Assembly: GCA_020403455.1 (NCBI GenBank)
Contig: JADBXP010000004.1
Coordinates: 124,001 to 188,000, forward strand
Length of the DNA stretch: 64,000 bases
Source: Chitinophagaceae bacterium
Lineage (GTDB): Bacteria; Bacteroidota; Bacteroidia; Chitinophagales; Chitinophagaceae
Reading direction: 5' to 3'
Shown: positions 44,928 through 53,817 of the stretch, one piece after another
Layout: the number at the start of each line of letters is the position of its first letter
How positions within the stretch are numbered: position 1 is the first letter of the stretch
The notes under the pieces: model-generated
What the model was told of the DNA's origin: nothing
What the model saw: only the letters and a program-made list of their open reading frames with translations
Database searches by the model: none
Translations under genes and position numbers: made by a program

Positions 44928-45665
44928 ATGCCAACAACCATCTGTTTTGACTTTGGAAATACAAGGCTGAAAGCCGGCATTTTCTCCGGAAAATTATTCC
45001 TGGAGGAAGTGGTCTTACCCGGCTCAGGAGCTGAAGATCTGCGACCACTGATGGAAAAAGTTAGGCCGGAAAAAACAATTTTGTCATCTGTTATCAATCA
45101 TCCGGCGGAGACCAACGAATTGCTTGCGCAATTCGGAAGATTTCACTTGTTAAATCATGCAAGCCAATTGCCGATCACCACACCTGTTGGAAAGCCCGAG
45201 ACCATCGGGGCAGACAGGTTGGCGATCTGTTCTGCAGCTGTCGATCTATTTCCACATCGCCATTGTCTTGTAATTGGACTGGGTACCTGTATCACCTATA
45301 ATTTCATCAATGCAGAACATGAATTCCTGGGTGGCAGCATATCTCCCGGCATGAATATGCGCTTCCGTGCCATGCACGAACAAACAGCCCTACTTCCTAT
45401 GGCCAAGCCCACCAAAAGATTTCCTTTGGTAGGATATGATACCATGACCAATCTCCAAAGCGGAGTCATTCAAGGCATGGCAGCAGAAATAGACGGCATC
45501 ATACATGCCTACCGGAGTAAATACAATGAACTCCAAGTACTCATCACCGGTGGCGATCTGTTTTTCTTCGATTCTCTCTTATTGCACCCCATGCACCGCG
45601 ATCCTTACTTGCTGTTCAGGGGCTTACACGCCATTTGTCAGGCGAATCTGCCGGATGAAGACTGA
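44928..45665 (+). CDS. coaX: Type III pantothenate kinase
   Basis: 245 residues. CoaX phosphorylates pantothenate, the first step of coenzyme A synthesis. Actin-like ATPase motifs are visible: CFDFGNTRLKAG (phosphate 1), GADRLAICSAA, and VIGLGTCITYNF with GGSISPGMNMRFRAM. Length is normal. The stop codon is overlapped by a possible longer lptC start at 45655. Confidence 0.94.
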   Translation: MPTTICFDFGNTRLKAGIFSGKLFLEEVVLPGSGAEDLRPLMEKVRPEKTILSSVINHPAETNELLAQFGRFHLLNHASQLPITTPVGKPETIGADRLAICSAAVDLFPHRHCLVIGLGTCITYNFINAEHEFLGGSISPGMNMRFRAMHEQTALLPMAKPTKRFPLVGYDTMTNLQSGVIQGMAAEIDGIIHAYRSKYNELQVLITGGDLFFFDSLLLHPMHRDPYLLFRGLHAICQANLPDED

Positions 45666-45693
45666 TTCAAAAAAATCACCGAATTTTGAAGTC

Positions 45694-46326
45694 ATGATCA
45701 ACAATAGAAGGCAGCTACTGCTACTACTGGCTCTGCTATCAACAAGCTTAGGCTGCGAGAATGATATCACAGAGGTTCGGGAAATGGCTAAAAAATCGAC
45801 GAATGTTGAAATTGGTACCAACATAGACACCTACATGAGTTTGGAAGGCAAAGCAAAAGCTCACCTGACCGCACCAAAGATCATCCGGTATGTGGGGGAA
45901 GGGCCCCGTAGATCAGAATTCCCCAACAGCTTACATGTTGACTTTTTCAATGACAGCAACAAAATTGAGAGCCGCATCGATGCCCAATATGGCAACTACA
46001 ATGAAAATGAACAGAAAGTACTTTTAAAAAACAATGTTGTGGCTTCCAATATTTACGGTGACACTCTATTTTCAGATGAACTCTGGTGGGATCAGGTAGC
46101 TGAAAAATTATATACCGATAAGAAAGTTACCATCAGTAAAAACTATCGAAGAAATTACTTCGTCGCAAGCAAGGGATTGATCAGCAATCAAACCCTGACT
46201 GACATGAAATTATTTGAGATGGAAGACATGAGTTATTTTACCTACAAAGACAGTACAACTCAAGCCCCACAACCGCCACCGCCAACACCAGCAGCTGCCC
46301 CCGCTTTAAAGCCACGGAGGAATTGA
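45694..46326 (+). CDS. lptC: LPS export protein LptC-like lipoprotein
   Basis: 210 residues from ATG 45694, chosen because it opens a lipoprotein signal (INNRRQLLLLLALLSTSLGC). An in-frame ATG at 45655 overlapping coaX is the alternative. The body is a beta-jellyroll of LptC/OstA type: LTAPKIIRYV, IESRIDAQYGNYNE and VTISKNYRRNYFVASKGL. LptC links the LPS exporter to the periplasmic bridge. The C-terminus is a Pro-rich tail. Confidence 0.82.
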   Translation: MINNRRQLLLLLALLSTSLGCENDITEVREMAKKSTNVEIGTNIDTYMSLEGKAKAHLTAPKIIRYVGEGPRRSEFPNSLHVDFFNDSNKIESRIDAQYGNYNENEQKVLLKNNVVASNIYGDTLFSDELWWDQVAEKLYTDKKVTISKNYRRNYFVASKGLISNQTLTDMKLFEMEDMSYFTYKDSTTQAPQPPPPTPAAAPALKPRRN

Positions 46327-46347
46327 ACCTATGAATCAACAGTGTCG

Positions 46348-46355
46348 TATATTTG
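46348..46355 (+). promoter_or_regulatory. -7 promoter element (TATATTTG) for the CorC/HlyC-type gene
   Basis: Exact TAnnTTTG match 21 nt before ATG 46377. Confidence 0.5.
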
Positions 46356-46376
46356 TATATATCAGGTAACGCAGGC

Positions 46377-47630
46377 ATGACAGAATTGGCCATCATTTCC
46401 GGACTCTTTATTTCCTTGCTCTTCATTGCCTTCTTCGCGGGCTATGAGATTGCTTTTGTCACTGCCAACCGTTTTTCCATTGAATTAAAAAAGAAACAAG
46501 GAAGTAAGAAAGGTATAATACTTGCCGGATTCATCGAAAACCAGGCCAAATTCATCGGCTCATGCCTGGTCGGCTTGAATATCTTTCTGGTGGTTTACGG
46601 ACTACTATTCGGTCATTTGCTCAAAATAACCGTCTGGAATCCTTGGAACATCGAAAACAAATACATCAAACTCATACTTGACACCCTGCTCTCTACCATG
46701 GTGGTATTGGTGCTGGGTGAGTTTTTACCCAAAGCGGTTTTCAGAGCGAAAAATGAACTGCTGCTGCCGGCATTTGCAGGCATAGCCCATTTCTTCTATA
46801 CGCTTTTTGAGCCTGTCACTAACCTGCTCGTCAATATTGCCCAATGGATACTTCGTTACATCTTTAATGTAAGGGTCAATGAAAAGAATGAGGCATTTAC
46901 CAAAATTGACCTTGAACATTTTTTTCAGCAAACCAAAGAACAGAGTGAAGAAAATACAGACCTGAACAAAGAGCTTTTTGAGAATGCCCTCAGCCTTCCC
47001 ATGGTGAAGATCAGACAATGCCTCGTTCCACGAACAGAAATTGAAGCTTGTGAATTGCAGGCGCCAATCGAAACTTTACAGCAACAATTTGTCGCTACAC
47101 AACTGAGTAAGTTGATCATTTATGATGACAACATAGATAACATTGTTGGCTATGTGCATCAACTTGATCTTTTCAAAAAGCCCGCAAACATTCAGTCTGT
47201 ATTACATCCTATCATTGTAGTTCCCGAAGCCATGAGCGTTCCAGACCTGATGAATAAATTCACCAAAGAGAGAAAAAGCATCGCCTGGGTTGTTGATGAA
47301 TTTGGAGGCACTTCCGGAATTGTTACCATGGAAGACCTGCTGGAAGAAATTTTCGGGGAAATACAAGATGAATACGATATCGAAGAAGTAAAAGACAAAC
47401 TGGAAAATGATGAGTATACCTTCAGTGGCAGATTAGAACTGGACTACCTGAATGAAAAATATGGTCTGTCATTTCCCAATGGAAGCTCTGAAACACTTAG
47501 TGGTTACATCATTCAGCGAAATGAGGCCATCCCGAGACAAAAAGAGCAAATCATCATAGACAGGTACCGATTTGAAATTCTGGAGGTAAGTGATACCAGA
47601 ATCGAAAAAGTAAAAATGAAAGTCCTCTAA
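46377..47630 (+). CDS. CNNM/HlyC-CorC family membrane protein with CBS domains
   Basis: 417 residues. Four hydrophobic segments make the DUF21/CNNM membrane domain (about 1-190), followed by a CBS pair (KIRQCLVPRTEIEAC and AWVVDEFGGTSGIVTMEDLLEEIFGEI) and a small C-terminal CorC_HlyC domain. Family members export magnesium or related cations. ATG 46377 is used because an upstream in-frame TTG overlaps the -7 element. Confidence 0.92.
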   Translation: MTELAIISGLFISLLFIAFFAGYEIAFVTANRFSIELKKKQGSKKGIILAGFIENQAKFIGSCLVGLNIFLVVYGLLFGHLLKITVWNPWNIENKYIKLILDTLLSTMVVLVLGEFLPKAVFRAKNELLLPAFAGIAHFFYTLFEPVTNLLVNIAQWILRYIFNVRVNEKNEAFTKIDLEHFFQQTKEQSEENTDLNKELFENALSLPMVKIRQCLVPRTEIEACELQAPIETLQQQFVATQLSKLIIYDDNIDNIVGYVHQLDLFKKPANIQSVLHPIIVVPEAMSVPDLMNKFTKERKSIAWVVDEFGGTSGIVTMEDLLEEIFGEIQDEYDIEEVKDKLENDEYTFSGRLELDYLNEKYGLSFPNGSSETLSGYIIQRNEAIPRQKEQIIIDRYRFEILEVSDTRIEKVKMKVL

Positions 47631-47662
47631 TATCCTACATCCGGCATTTCGAGCCATCATCG

Positions 47663-47670
47663 TACCTTTG
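47663..47670 (+). promoter_or_regulatory. -7 promoter element (TACCTTTG) for tatC
   Basis: Exact TAnnTTTG match 20 nt before the tatC ATG. Confidence 0.55.
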
Positions 47671-47690
47671 TGCCCTCATAACAACAGAAA

Positions 47691-48542
47691 ATGGCGCTGT
47701 TAGGCAATAAAAAGCAGGATACGCCTGCGGAAATGACCTTTATTGATCACCTCGAAGAACTTAGGGTGCGCATCATCAGAGCCGTATTGGCAATTCTGGT
47801 TATGGCCATCTTAATTTTTATTTACCGAGACTGGGTTTTTGATTACGTAGTGACAGGCCCAATCAACCCGGATTTTATTTCTTATCGATACCTCTGTAGT
47901 TTTAGTCATTGGGCACACCTGGGTGACACCCTCTGTATGCCACCGGTAGAAGTGAACATGCAGAGCAACACCTTCGGAGGGCAGTTCCTTGGAAGCATTT
48001 CAATGGCACTGATCGGGGGTATCATTGCCGCCTTCCCCTTCATTTTCTGGCAATTCTGGCTTTTTGTTAAACCTGCTCTCAAAGAAAACGAAAGCAAGAA
48101 TACCCGCTACGTGATTTTTTGGGTTTCCTTTTTCTTTTTCCTAGGAGCTGCCTTCGGTTATTTTTTACTGGGGCCCTTTACCTTTAATTTTCTTGCAGGC
48201 TTTCAACTGGGAACGAAAGGCACCATCCGAACACTCCCTACCTTCACTGATTACATCGATAACCTGACCAACATCATTCTGGGTTGCGGTCTGGCTTTTG
48301 AACTGCCGGTACTTGCCCACATCCTTACCCGTGTCGGTATCGTCAGTCCAACCTTTCTGCGTTCCACCAGAAAATATGCCGTCGTGGTAATTCTGATAGT
48401 GGCTGCATTCATCACTCCCAGTCCGGACTGGATGAGTCAGTTGATTGTATTTACACCATTGTTCCTGCTGTATGAGTTGAGCATTTTGGTGTCAGCCAGG
48501 GTACATAAAGAGGCGGAGAAAGAGAATGAAGAGTGGAGCTAA
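47691..48542 (+). CDS. tatC: Sec-independent protein translocase TatC
   Basis: 283 residues with six membrane helices. TatC marks: MTFIDHLEELRVRIIRA at the N-terminus, where twin-arginine signals bind, and YLLGPFTFNFLAGF and ELPVLAHILTRVG. A periplasmic loop insert with two Cys (SYRYLCSFSHWAHLGDTLC, residues about 63-81) is typical of Bacteroidota. tatA/B are not in the window. The Tat signal at 37729 gives a likely client. Confidence 0.95.
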   Translation: MALLGNKKQDTPAEMTFIDHLEELRVRIIRAVLAILVMAILIFIYRDWVFDYVVTGPINPDFISYRYLCSFSHWAHLGDTLCMPPVEVNMQSNTFGGQFLGSISMALIGGIIAAFPFIFWQFWLFVKPALKENESKNTRYVIFWVSFFFFLGAAFGYFLLGPFTFNFLAGFQLGTKGTIRTLPTFTDYIDNLTNIILGCGLAFELPVLAHILTRVGIVSPTFLRSTRKYAVVVILIVAAFITPSPDWMSQLIVFTPLFLLYELSILVSARVHKEAEKENEEWS

Positions 48543-48618
48543 ATAACTCCTCATCCGCCGGCGTATTTTTTCATGACTCGAGCGTTGAAAGTTTTATCTT
48601 AGCACCCAATCTTCCCTT

Positions 48619-49071
48619 ATGCCTGCCATTTTCTCTCCCGACTTACCCATTGCATTGGGTGCCGATCATGCCGGATTTGCCTATAAAAAAGAAATCATCA
48701 ACTGGCTCAATGCACAAGGATTGGCCACTGAAGATTTGGGCACTTTTAGTGAAGACTCTGTTGATTATCCTGATTTCGCCCACCCCGTCTGCAACCTGGT
48801 TGAAAACGGAAAAGCTTCCTTTGGAATTTTGCTTTGCGGAAGTGCCAATGGTGTTGCCATGACAGCCAACAAACATGCCGGCATTCGTGCCGGACTTTGC
48901 TGGGTCAATGAAGTGGCCTCCCTTGTTAGACAACACAACAATGCGAACATATTGTGTATCCCTGCCCGGTTTGTGAGTCTGGAAGACGCCAAGACAATGG
49001 TCAACACTTTCATGACAACCGCATTCGAAGGGGGAAGACATGAAAAACGCGTCAATAAAATTGCTTGTTAA
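48619..49071 (+). CDS. rpiB: Ribose 5-phosphate isomerase B
   Basis: 150 residues. RpiB interconverts ribose 5-phosphate and ribulose 5-phosphate. The start ALGADHAGFAYKKEI, a DYPDFAHPV block and CGSANGVAMTANKHAGIRAGLCW (given as CGSANGVAM and KHAGIRAGLC) are present, with the active-site cysteine. A near -7 element (TATCTTAG) lies at 48595-48602. Confidence 0.92.
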   Translation: MPAIFSPDLPIALGADHAGFAYKKEIINWLNAQGLATEDLGTFSEDSVDYPDFAHPVCNLVENGKASFGILLCGSANGVAMTANKHAGIRAGLCWVNEVASLVRQHNNANILCIPARFVSLEDAKTMVNTFMTTAFEGGRHEKRVNKIAC

Positions 49072-49090
49072 ACTTAACCCCATCTATCAA

Positions 49091-50623
49091 ATGAAAAAAC
49101 AGTTACTTAGCTCAGTGCTTGCATTGCTGTCTTTAACCGGTTTGGCTCAGAAACCGGAAGACGCTGTGAAATACGCCTCTGTGATTACTGCTGAAGGCTT
49201 GAAACAAAAACTTACCATCCTAGCCGGACCCGAAATGGAAGGACGTGAAACAGCAACAGCCGGCGAAAGAAAAGCTGCTGCATTCATTGAAGAACATTTC
49301 AGAAAAATTGGCTTGAAGCCGGGCAATGGAGATAGCTACCGGCAACCCTTTACGGTTTATCAGGACATGCTCTCCGAAAAAAAACTAATGGTCAATGGAA
49401 AGAATTACCAGTGGGATCAGGATTATAGTTTTCCCATGTTCATGGTTTCGAGTGGGAATTGGAAGCACAATTCTGTAGTTTATGTAGGAAATGGCACAAA
49501 GGATTCAGCCAATAATGTCAATGATTTTGCAGGCATCGATGTGAAAGGGAAACTGGTGCTGATTGCAGATGTAGCCGCCAATGGAAAATCCCTGAACACG
49601 CCCTCCATGAGTAAAATGACCCTTTTACGTGGTATGGGTGCAGCAGGATTGCTGATGGTTTCATCAGACTTCCCCCGAAAAACTCCGAGTCAACTGAAGG
49701 GAAGAATGAGCATCAAGGCACCCGCAGCCACCGCTGGGAGCAATGACAATGGATTTATCACAGGAATGATTTCTCCCGAAGTCGCTTCTGCATTGGTGGG
49801 TAGAACTTTCACCATGTCGTTTGCAGAATGGAAAGAATTGCCCAAGGGGACCTATGTATCAGAAACTCAGGTGGCTGCCAAAAAAACCACTGAAGCCCTG
49901 GAAAGCAGCAACGTGATTGGTGTTTTACCGGGAACGGATAAAAAAGATGAGTACCTCTTTATAACCGGTCACTATGACCACTTGGGTAAAATTGGTGATG
50001 TGATCTGGTACGGCGCCGATGATGATGGCTCTGGTACAGTATCCGTCATGCAAATGGCAGAAGCATTTGCTGCAGCTGCTGCTAAAAGAAAAGGCCCCCG
50101 CAGAAGCATTGCCTTCATGGCGGTTAGTGGGGAGGAAAAAGGACTGCTTGGATCTGAATATTATTCTGACCATGCAATATATCCCATGGATAAAACAACT
50201 GCCAACCTGAACATCGATATGGTGGGTCGCGTTGATACAGAAAGAAAAACCGCTGACACACTGAATTATGTGTATGTTATTGGTCACGACAAGTTGAGCT
50301 CTGAACTACCCATTATCAATGAAGGCGTGAATAATCTATATACTCAACTGGTACTCGACTACAAATTTGATGACCCAAAGGATAAAAATCGCATCTATTT
50401 TAGAAGCGATCACTACAACTTCGCACGCAAAGGTGTACCCATTCTGTTCTTTTATGACGGAATGTTACAGGCCGATTACCACAAGCCCACCGACACAGTT
50501 GATAAGATCAACTTCCCCCTGATGGAGAAGAGAGTGAAAATGATTTTCCATACCGGCTGGGAAATGGCCAATCGAGAAAATATGCTTAAAAGAGATACCC
50601 CACTCAATATGGGCAGTCGCTGA
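49091..50623 (+). CDS. Secreted M28 family aminopeptidase-like zinc peptidase
   Basis: 510 residues from ATG 49091, where the signal peptide starts (MKKQLLSSVLALLSLTGLAQ). A PA-domain insert (about 130-260) splits the peptidase domain. Zinc ligands are in GHYDHLG (His), YGADDDGSGT (Asp), AVSGEEKGLLGS (Glu-Glu), NIDMVGRVD (Asp) and FRSDHYNFARKG (His), so the co-catalytic two-zinc site is complete. It probably trims peptides outside the cell. It is followed by a strong terminator. Confidence 0.93.
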   Translation: MKKQLLSSVLALLSLTGLAQKPEDAVKYASVITAEGLKQKLTILAGPEMEGRETATAGERKAAAFIEEHFRKIGLKPGNGDSYRQPFTVYQDMLSEKKLMVNGKNYQWDQDYSFPMFMVSSGNWKHNSVVYVGNGTKDSANNVNDFAGIDVKGKLVLIADVAANGKSLNTPSMSKMTLLRGMGAAGLLMVSSDFPRKTPSQLKGRMSIKAPAATAGSNDNGFITGMISPEVASALVGRTFTMSFAEWKELPKGTYVSETQVAAKKTTEALESSNVIGVLPGTDKKDEYLFITGHYDHLGKIGDVIWYGADDDGSGTVSVMQMAEAFAAAAAKRKGPRRSIAFMAVSGEEKGLLGSEYYSDHAIYPMDKTTANLNIDMVGRVDTERKTADTLNYVYVIGHDKLSSELPIINEGVNNLYTQLVLDYKFDDPKDKNRIYFRSDHYNFARKGVPILFFYDGMLQADYHKPTDTVDKINFPLMEKRVKMIFHTGWEMANRENMLKRDTPLNMGSR

Positions 50624-50641
50624 TAAAAACTTGACAGCAAT

Positions 50642-50675
50642 AAAAAAGCCGTATTCTGAGGAATACGGCTTTTTT
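50642..50675. terminator. Bidirectional terminator between convergent genes
   Basis: A perfect 15-bp stem (AAAAAAGCCGTATTC with GAATACGGCTTTTTT) and a TGAG loop. The A and T tracts at the two sides let it work for both the M28 peptidase gene and the converging deoxyhypusine-synthase-like gene. Confidence 0.95.
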
Positions 50676-50693
50676 TATGGGAGGAACAATCGA

Positions 50694-51668
50694 TTAATGT
50701 CCCAACAAATAAGCAAATATCAACGGTACGACTATGGTAGCATCACTTTCCACTATGAATTTAGGAGTATGGATATCGAGCTTACCCCAGGTTATTTTTT
50801 CATTAGGAACAGCTCCTGAATAGGATCCGTATGAAGTAGTTGAATCGCTGATCTGACAGAAATAACTCCAGAAAGGAACATCATGCCAGGAAAGATCCTG
50901 GTACATCATTGGCACAACACAGATGGGAAAATCTCCTGCAATACCCCCACCTATTTGGAAGAAACCAACTCCCTTTCCACCACTGTTTTGGCGGTACCAA
51001 TCTGCCAGCCATACCATGTATTCAATACCACTCTTCATGGTAGATGCCTTTAACTCATTTTTGATAACATAAGAAGCAAAAATATTTCCCATGGTGCTGT
51101 CTTCCCATCCAGGAACAACTATTGGCAGATTCTTTTGAGCAGCAGCTAGCATCCAACTGTTGGCAGGATCGATCTCATAATATTGCTCCAGGTCACCACT
51201 CAACAACATCTGATACATGAATTCATGGGGAAAATATCTTTCACCCTTGTCTTCGGCAGCCTTCCATACCTGATGGATATGCTTTTGCAAACGACGAAAC
51301 GCCTCTTCCTCTGGAATACAGGTATCTGTAACCCTGTTGTAATGATTTTCCAATAAATCCCACTCATCCTGTGGACTCAAATCGCGGTAATGAGGAACCC
51401 GCTTATAGTGACTGTGCGCCACCAGGTTCATAATATCCTCTTCCAGATTGGCACCCGTACAGCTGATGATAGCAACCTTATCCTGACGAATCATCTCTGC
51501 CAGACTGATACCCAACTCTGCTGTACTCATGGCACCTGCCAGACTTACCAGCATTTTTCCTCCCTCATTTAAATGGGTTTCATAACCTTTAGCAGCATCT
51601 ACCAATGCAGCTGCATTGAAATGTCGGTATTGATGCTCAATGAATTGCGAAATAGGTCCTTTAGGCAT
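50694..51668 (-). CDS. Deoxyhypusine synthase family protein (catalytic Lys not conserved)
   Basis: 324 residues aligning with deoxyhypusine synthase along the full length: LVSLAGAMSTAELG, ISCTGANLEEDI, GFFQIGGGIAGDF, SDSTTSYGSYSGAVPNEKITWGK (given as SDSTTSYGSYSGA and NEKITWGK), VESDATIVVPLIFA. The NAD- and spermidine-site framework is kept, but the lysine that carries the covalent intermediate in eukaryotic DHS (in GGGMPKHH) is a glycine here (GGGIAGDF). Bacteria have no eIF5A, so the enzyme likely acts on a small polyamine or an unknown partner. Confidence 0.85.
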   Translation of the reverse strand: MPKGPISQFIEHQYRHFNAAALVDAAKGYETHLNEGGKMLVSLAGAMSTAELGISLAEMIRQDKVAIISCTGANLEEDIMNLVAHSHYKRVPHYRDLSPQDEWDLLENHYNRVTDTCIPEEEAFRRLQKHIHQVWKAAEDKGERYFPHEFMYQMLLSGDLEQYYEIDPANSWMLAAAQKNLPIVVPGWEDSTMGNIFASYVIKNELKASTMKSGIEYMVWLADWYRQNSGGKGVGFFQIGGGIAGDFPICVVPMMYQDLSWHDVPFWSYFCQISDSTTSYGSYSGAVPNEKITWGKLDIHTPKFIVESDATIVVPLIFAYLLGH

Positions 51669-51687
51669 ATAGTCAGTATTTGAGGCG

Positions 51688-51695
51688 CAAAGTTA
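51688..51695 (-). promoter_or_regulatory. -7 promoter element (TAACTTTG) for the deoxyhypusine-synthase-like gene
   Basis: Exact TAnnTTTG match on the minus strand, 19 nt before the ATG at 51668. A plus-strand near-match (TATTTTCG, 51751-51758) serves the diverging methyltransferase gene. Confidence 0.55.
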
Positions 51696-51812
51696 ATTTT
51701 TTAATCGGCTTTCTGTGTCTTTGTAATAAAAAGCACTGTTCTATTTTCAGTATTTTCGCAGTTCCGATCCTGCTTCAACAGGTAAAACCGGAGGAATTTT
51801 CAGGTTATTGTC

Positions 51813-52589
51813 ATGGATCAGGCCTATTATAAAGCATATTATCACCTGGAAAGGAAGCACTGGTGGTTCCTGGTGAGAAAAAAGATCATTGCTGAAAGAA
51901 TACGAACCCTGCTGCGCAACCCCGCTAACTTACAATCGCTTAATGTCGGCGCAGCGACCGGAGCTACTTCTGATATGCTGACTGAATTCGGTTCAGTCAT
52001 GAGCATTGAATACGATGCAACCTGCACCGAATTTGCCAAAACTTATATGACCACCCCCATCGAGCAGGGGTCGATACTAGGCCTACCCTATGAAGCCAAT
52101 CAATATGATTTGGTTACTGCCCTCGATGTCATAGAACATGTCGAAGACCATCAACTGGCAGTGCAGGAGCTTTGGCGGGTATGTAAACCGGGTGGACACA
52201 TCGTTATCACGGTTCCTGCATACCAATTTCTCTGGAGCCGCCATGATCTGATTAACCACCATTTCAGAAGATATACTTTGTCGCAACTGACCGACTTGTT
52301 CCAGCCCTTGCAGGGAAAATTTATCTATCAAACTTATTATAATTCTTTCCTTTTCCTTCCTATCGCTACCTATCGTTGGCTGATGAATGGACTGCAAAAA
52401 TTACTGGGGAAAAAAGAAAAACCGGTGGGCAAATATGATTATGAAGTATTGGGCACAGGTGGCTGGCTCAATCAAATTTTATCTGGCATTTTTCACCTCG
52501 ATTACCACTGCTTGAAAGGAGGTATCCGCTTCCCGGCAGGTGTGTCAATAATGATCTTCTTCCAAAAAGATGCTCCCACCTCACCCTGA
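51813..52589 (+). CDS. Class I SAM-dependent methyltransferase
   Basis: 258 residues. The SAM-binding Rossmann fold is seen as SLNVGAATGATSDML (motif I), EYDATC and YDLVTALDVIEHVEDH (motif IV), then LWRVCKPGGHIVITVP. It resembles methyltransferases that work in glycan or lipid-linked sugar synthesis. It starts a run of seven closely spaced plus-strand genes; the next gene is 7 nt away. Confidence 0.88.
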   Translation: MDQAYYKAYYHLERKHWWFLVRKKIIAERIRTLLRNPANLQSLNVGAATGATSDMLTEFGSVMSIEYDATCTEFAKTYMTTPIEQGSILGLPYEANQYDLVTALDVIEHVEDHQLAVQELWRVCKPGGHIVITVPAYQFLWSRHDLINHHFRRYTLSQLTDLFQPLQGKFIYQTYYNSFLFLPIATYRWLMNGLQKLLGKKEKPVGKYDYEVLGTGGWLNQILSGIFHLDYHCLKGGIRFPAGVSIMIFFQKDAPTSP

Positions 52590-52596
52590 GACAACA

Positions 52597-53817
52597 ATGA
52601 GAACCAAACACATCCATTGGCTTTATCGCGAAATCACAGTTTTACCGGGGAAAAAATTTTACCTGGCTAATTTGATTTGGATATTACTCGCCTGTATTGC
52701 AGGGACAGCTGAAATAGCTAGGGGAATGACCTCTATTGATAATTTTCTCATCTATCGGGGAGTATTCAATCATGTTACCCAACTCAAAAATCTCTTTATT
52801 CTCTATCCGGATGAATACGAGTCATTCAACAACTATGGTCCGGCTTTCTCCCTGATCATTGCCCCATTTGCACTACTTCCTGTTTACCTGGGCTGCTGGC
52901 TCTGGGCTATGACCGGGGCAGTTGCATTACTGATAGCCATTCATCAACTCCCACTATCAATACAGCAGAGATTATTGATTGTCTGGATAGCCGCCATAGA
53001 AATGATGACCGCAACCCACAACGTTCAATTCAATACCCTGCTTACTGCATTTATTATCTTTTCATTTGTCTTTACCTTAAATGGTAAAGACTGGCTCGCA
53101 ACACTTTTCATCGCAGCAGGAACACTCAGTAAGGTCTATGGCATTGCAGGACTTTTGTTTTTTTTCTTTTCGCGCAATAAAATCCAATTTATCGTATCAT
53201 ATATCTTCTGGATGGCAGTCTTTTTTTTCTTGCCCATGCTTTACTCCAGTTATGACTATATTCTCCAGACTTATGAAGATTGGTTCCGGCAGATCTTGAA
53301 ACGAAATGACCAAAACGTATTCAATTCTACCTATGCCGGTATGCAAGACATTTCAATCATGGGAATGATTCGAAGAATATTTGGCTGGTACGATTTTCCG
53401 GAATTTAAATTAGTAGCAGCTGCCGGAGTTCTCCTGTTAATTCCCTTGGCTAAAATCCAACAATGGCAGAATCCATCCCTGCAACTCAGGTACCTGTCCC
53501 TGGCGCTACTCACAGTGGTTGTTTTTAGCTCTGCATCCGAAAGTCCGAGTTTTGTTCTGGCCGTTACCGGTGCCGGCATCTGGCTCTCACTACACCCAAC
53601 TCCTTGGAAAAAATGGCTGATTGCCCTTGTGATTTTTCTTTTCTTATTCACTATTCTCTCACCAACCGACATCGTTCCTCCGTATATTCGAACGAACTTT
53701 ATTCAGGCATATTCTCTTAAAGCTCTTCCCTGTGCTATAATCTGGGTATGTGTACTAATAGAAATTTATACAATTGCTTTTACTAAAAAACAACTACGAT
53801 CAAATCAAATCGCATGA
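52597..53817 (+). CDS. GT87/DUF2029-like polyprenyl-sugar-dependent membrane glycosyltransferase
   Basis: 406 residues from ATG 52597 (an ATG at 52570 overlaps the methyltransferase gene). It has about nine to ten membrane helices. The pattern is that of the DUF2029/GT87 C-type glycosyltransferases, with a periplasmic acidic loop (YPDEYESFNNYGPAFSLI) after the first helix. Such enzymes use polyprenyl-phosphate sugars as donors on the periplasmic face. The last codons overlap the next gene by 4 nt. Confidence 0.75.
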   Translation: MRTKHIHWLYREITVLPGKKFYLANLIWILLACIAGTAEIARGMTSIDNFLIYRGVFNHVTQLKNLFILYPDEYESFNNYGPAFSLIIAPFALLPVYLGCWLWAMTGAVALLIAIHQLPLSIQQRLLIVWIAAIEMMTATHNVQFNTLLTAFIIFSFVFTLNGKDWLATLFIAAGTLSKVYGIAGLLFFFFSRNKIQFIVSYIFWMAVFFFLPMLYSSYDYILQTYEDWFRQILKRNDQNVFNSTYAGMQDISIMGMIRRIFGWYDFPEFKLVAAAGVLLLIPLAKIQQWQNPSLQLRYLSLALLTVVVFSSASESPSFVLAVTGAGIWLSLHPTPWKKWLIALVIFLFLFTILSPTDIVPPYIRTNFIQAYSLKALPCAIIWVCVLIEIYTIAFTKKQLRSNQIA

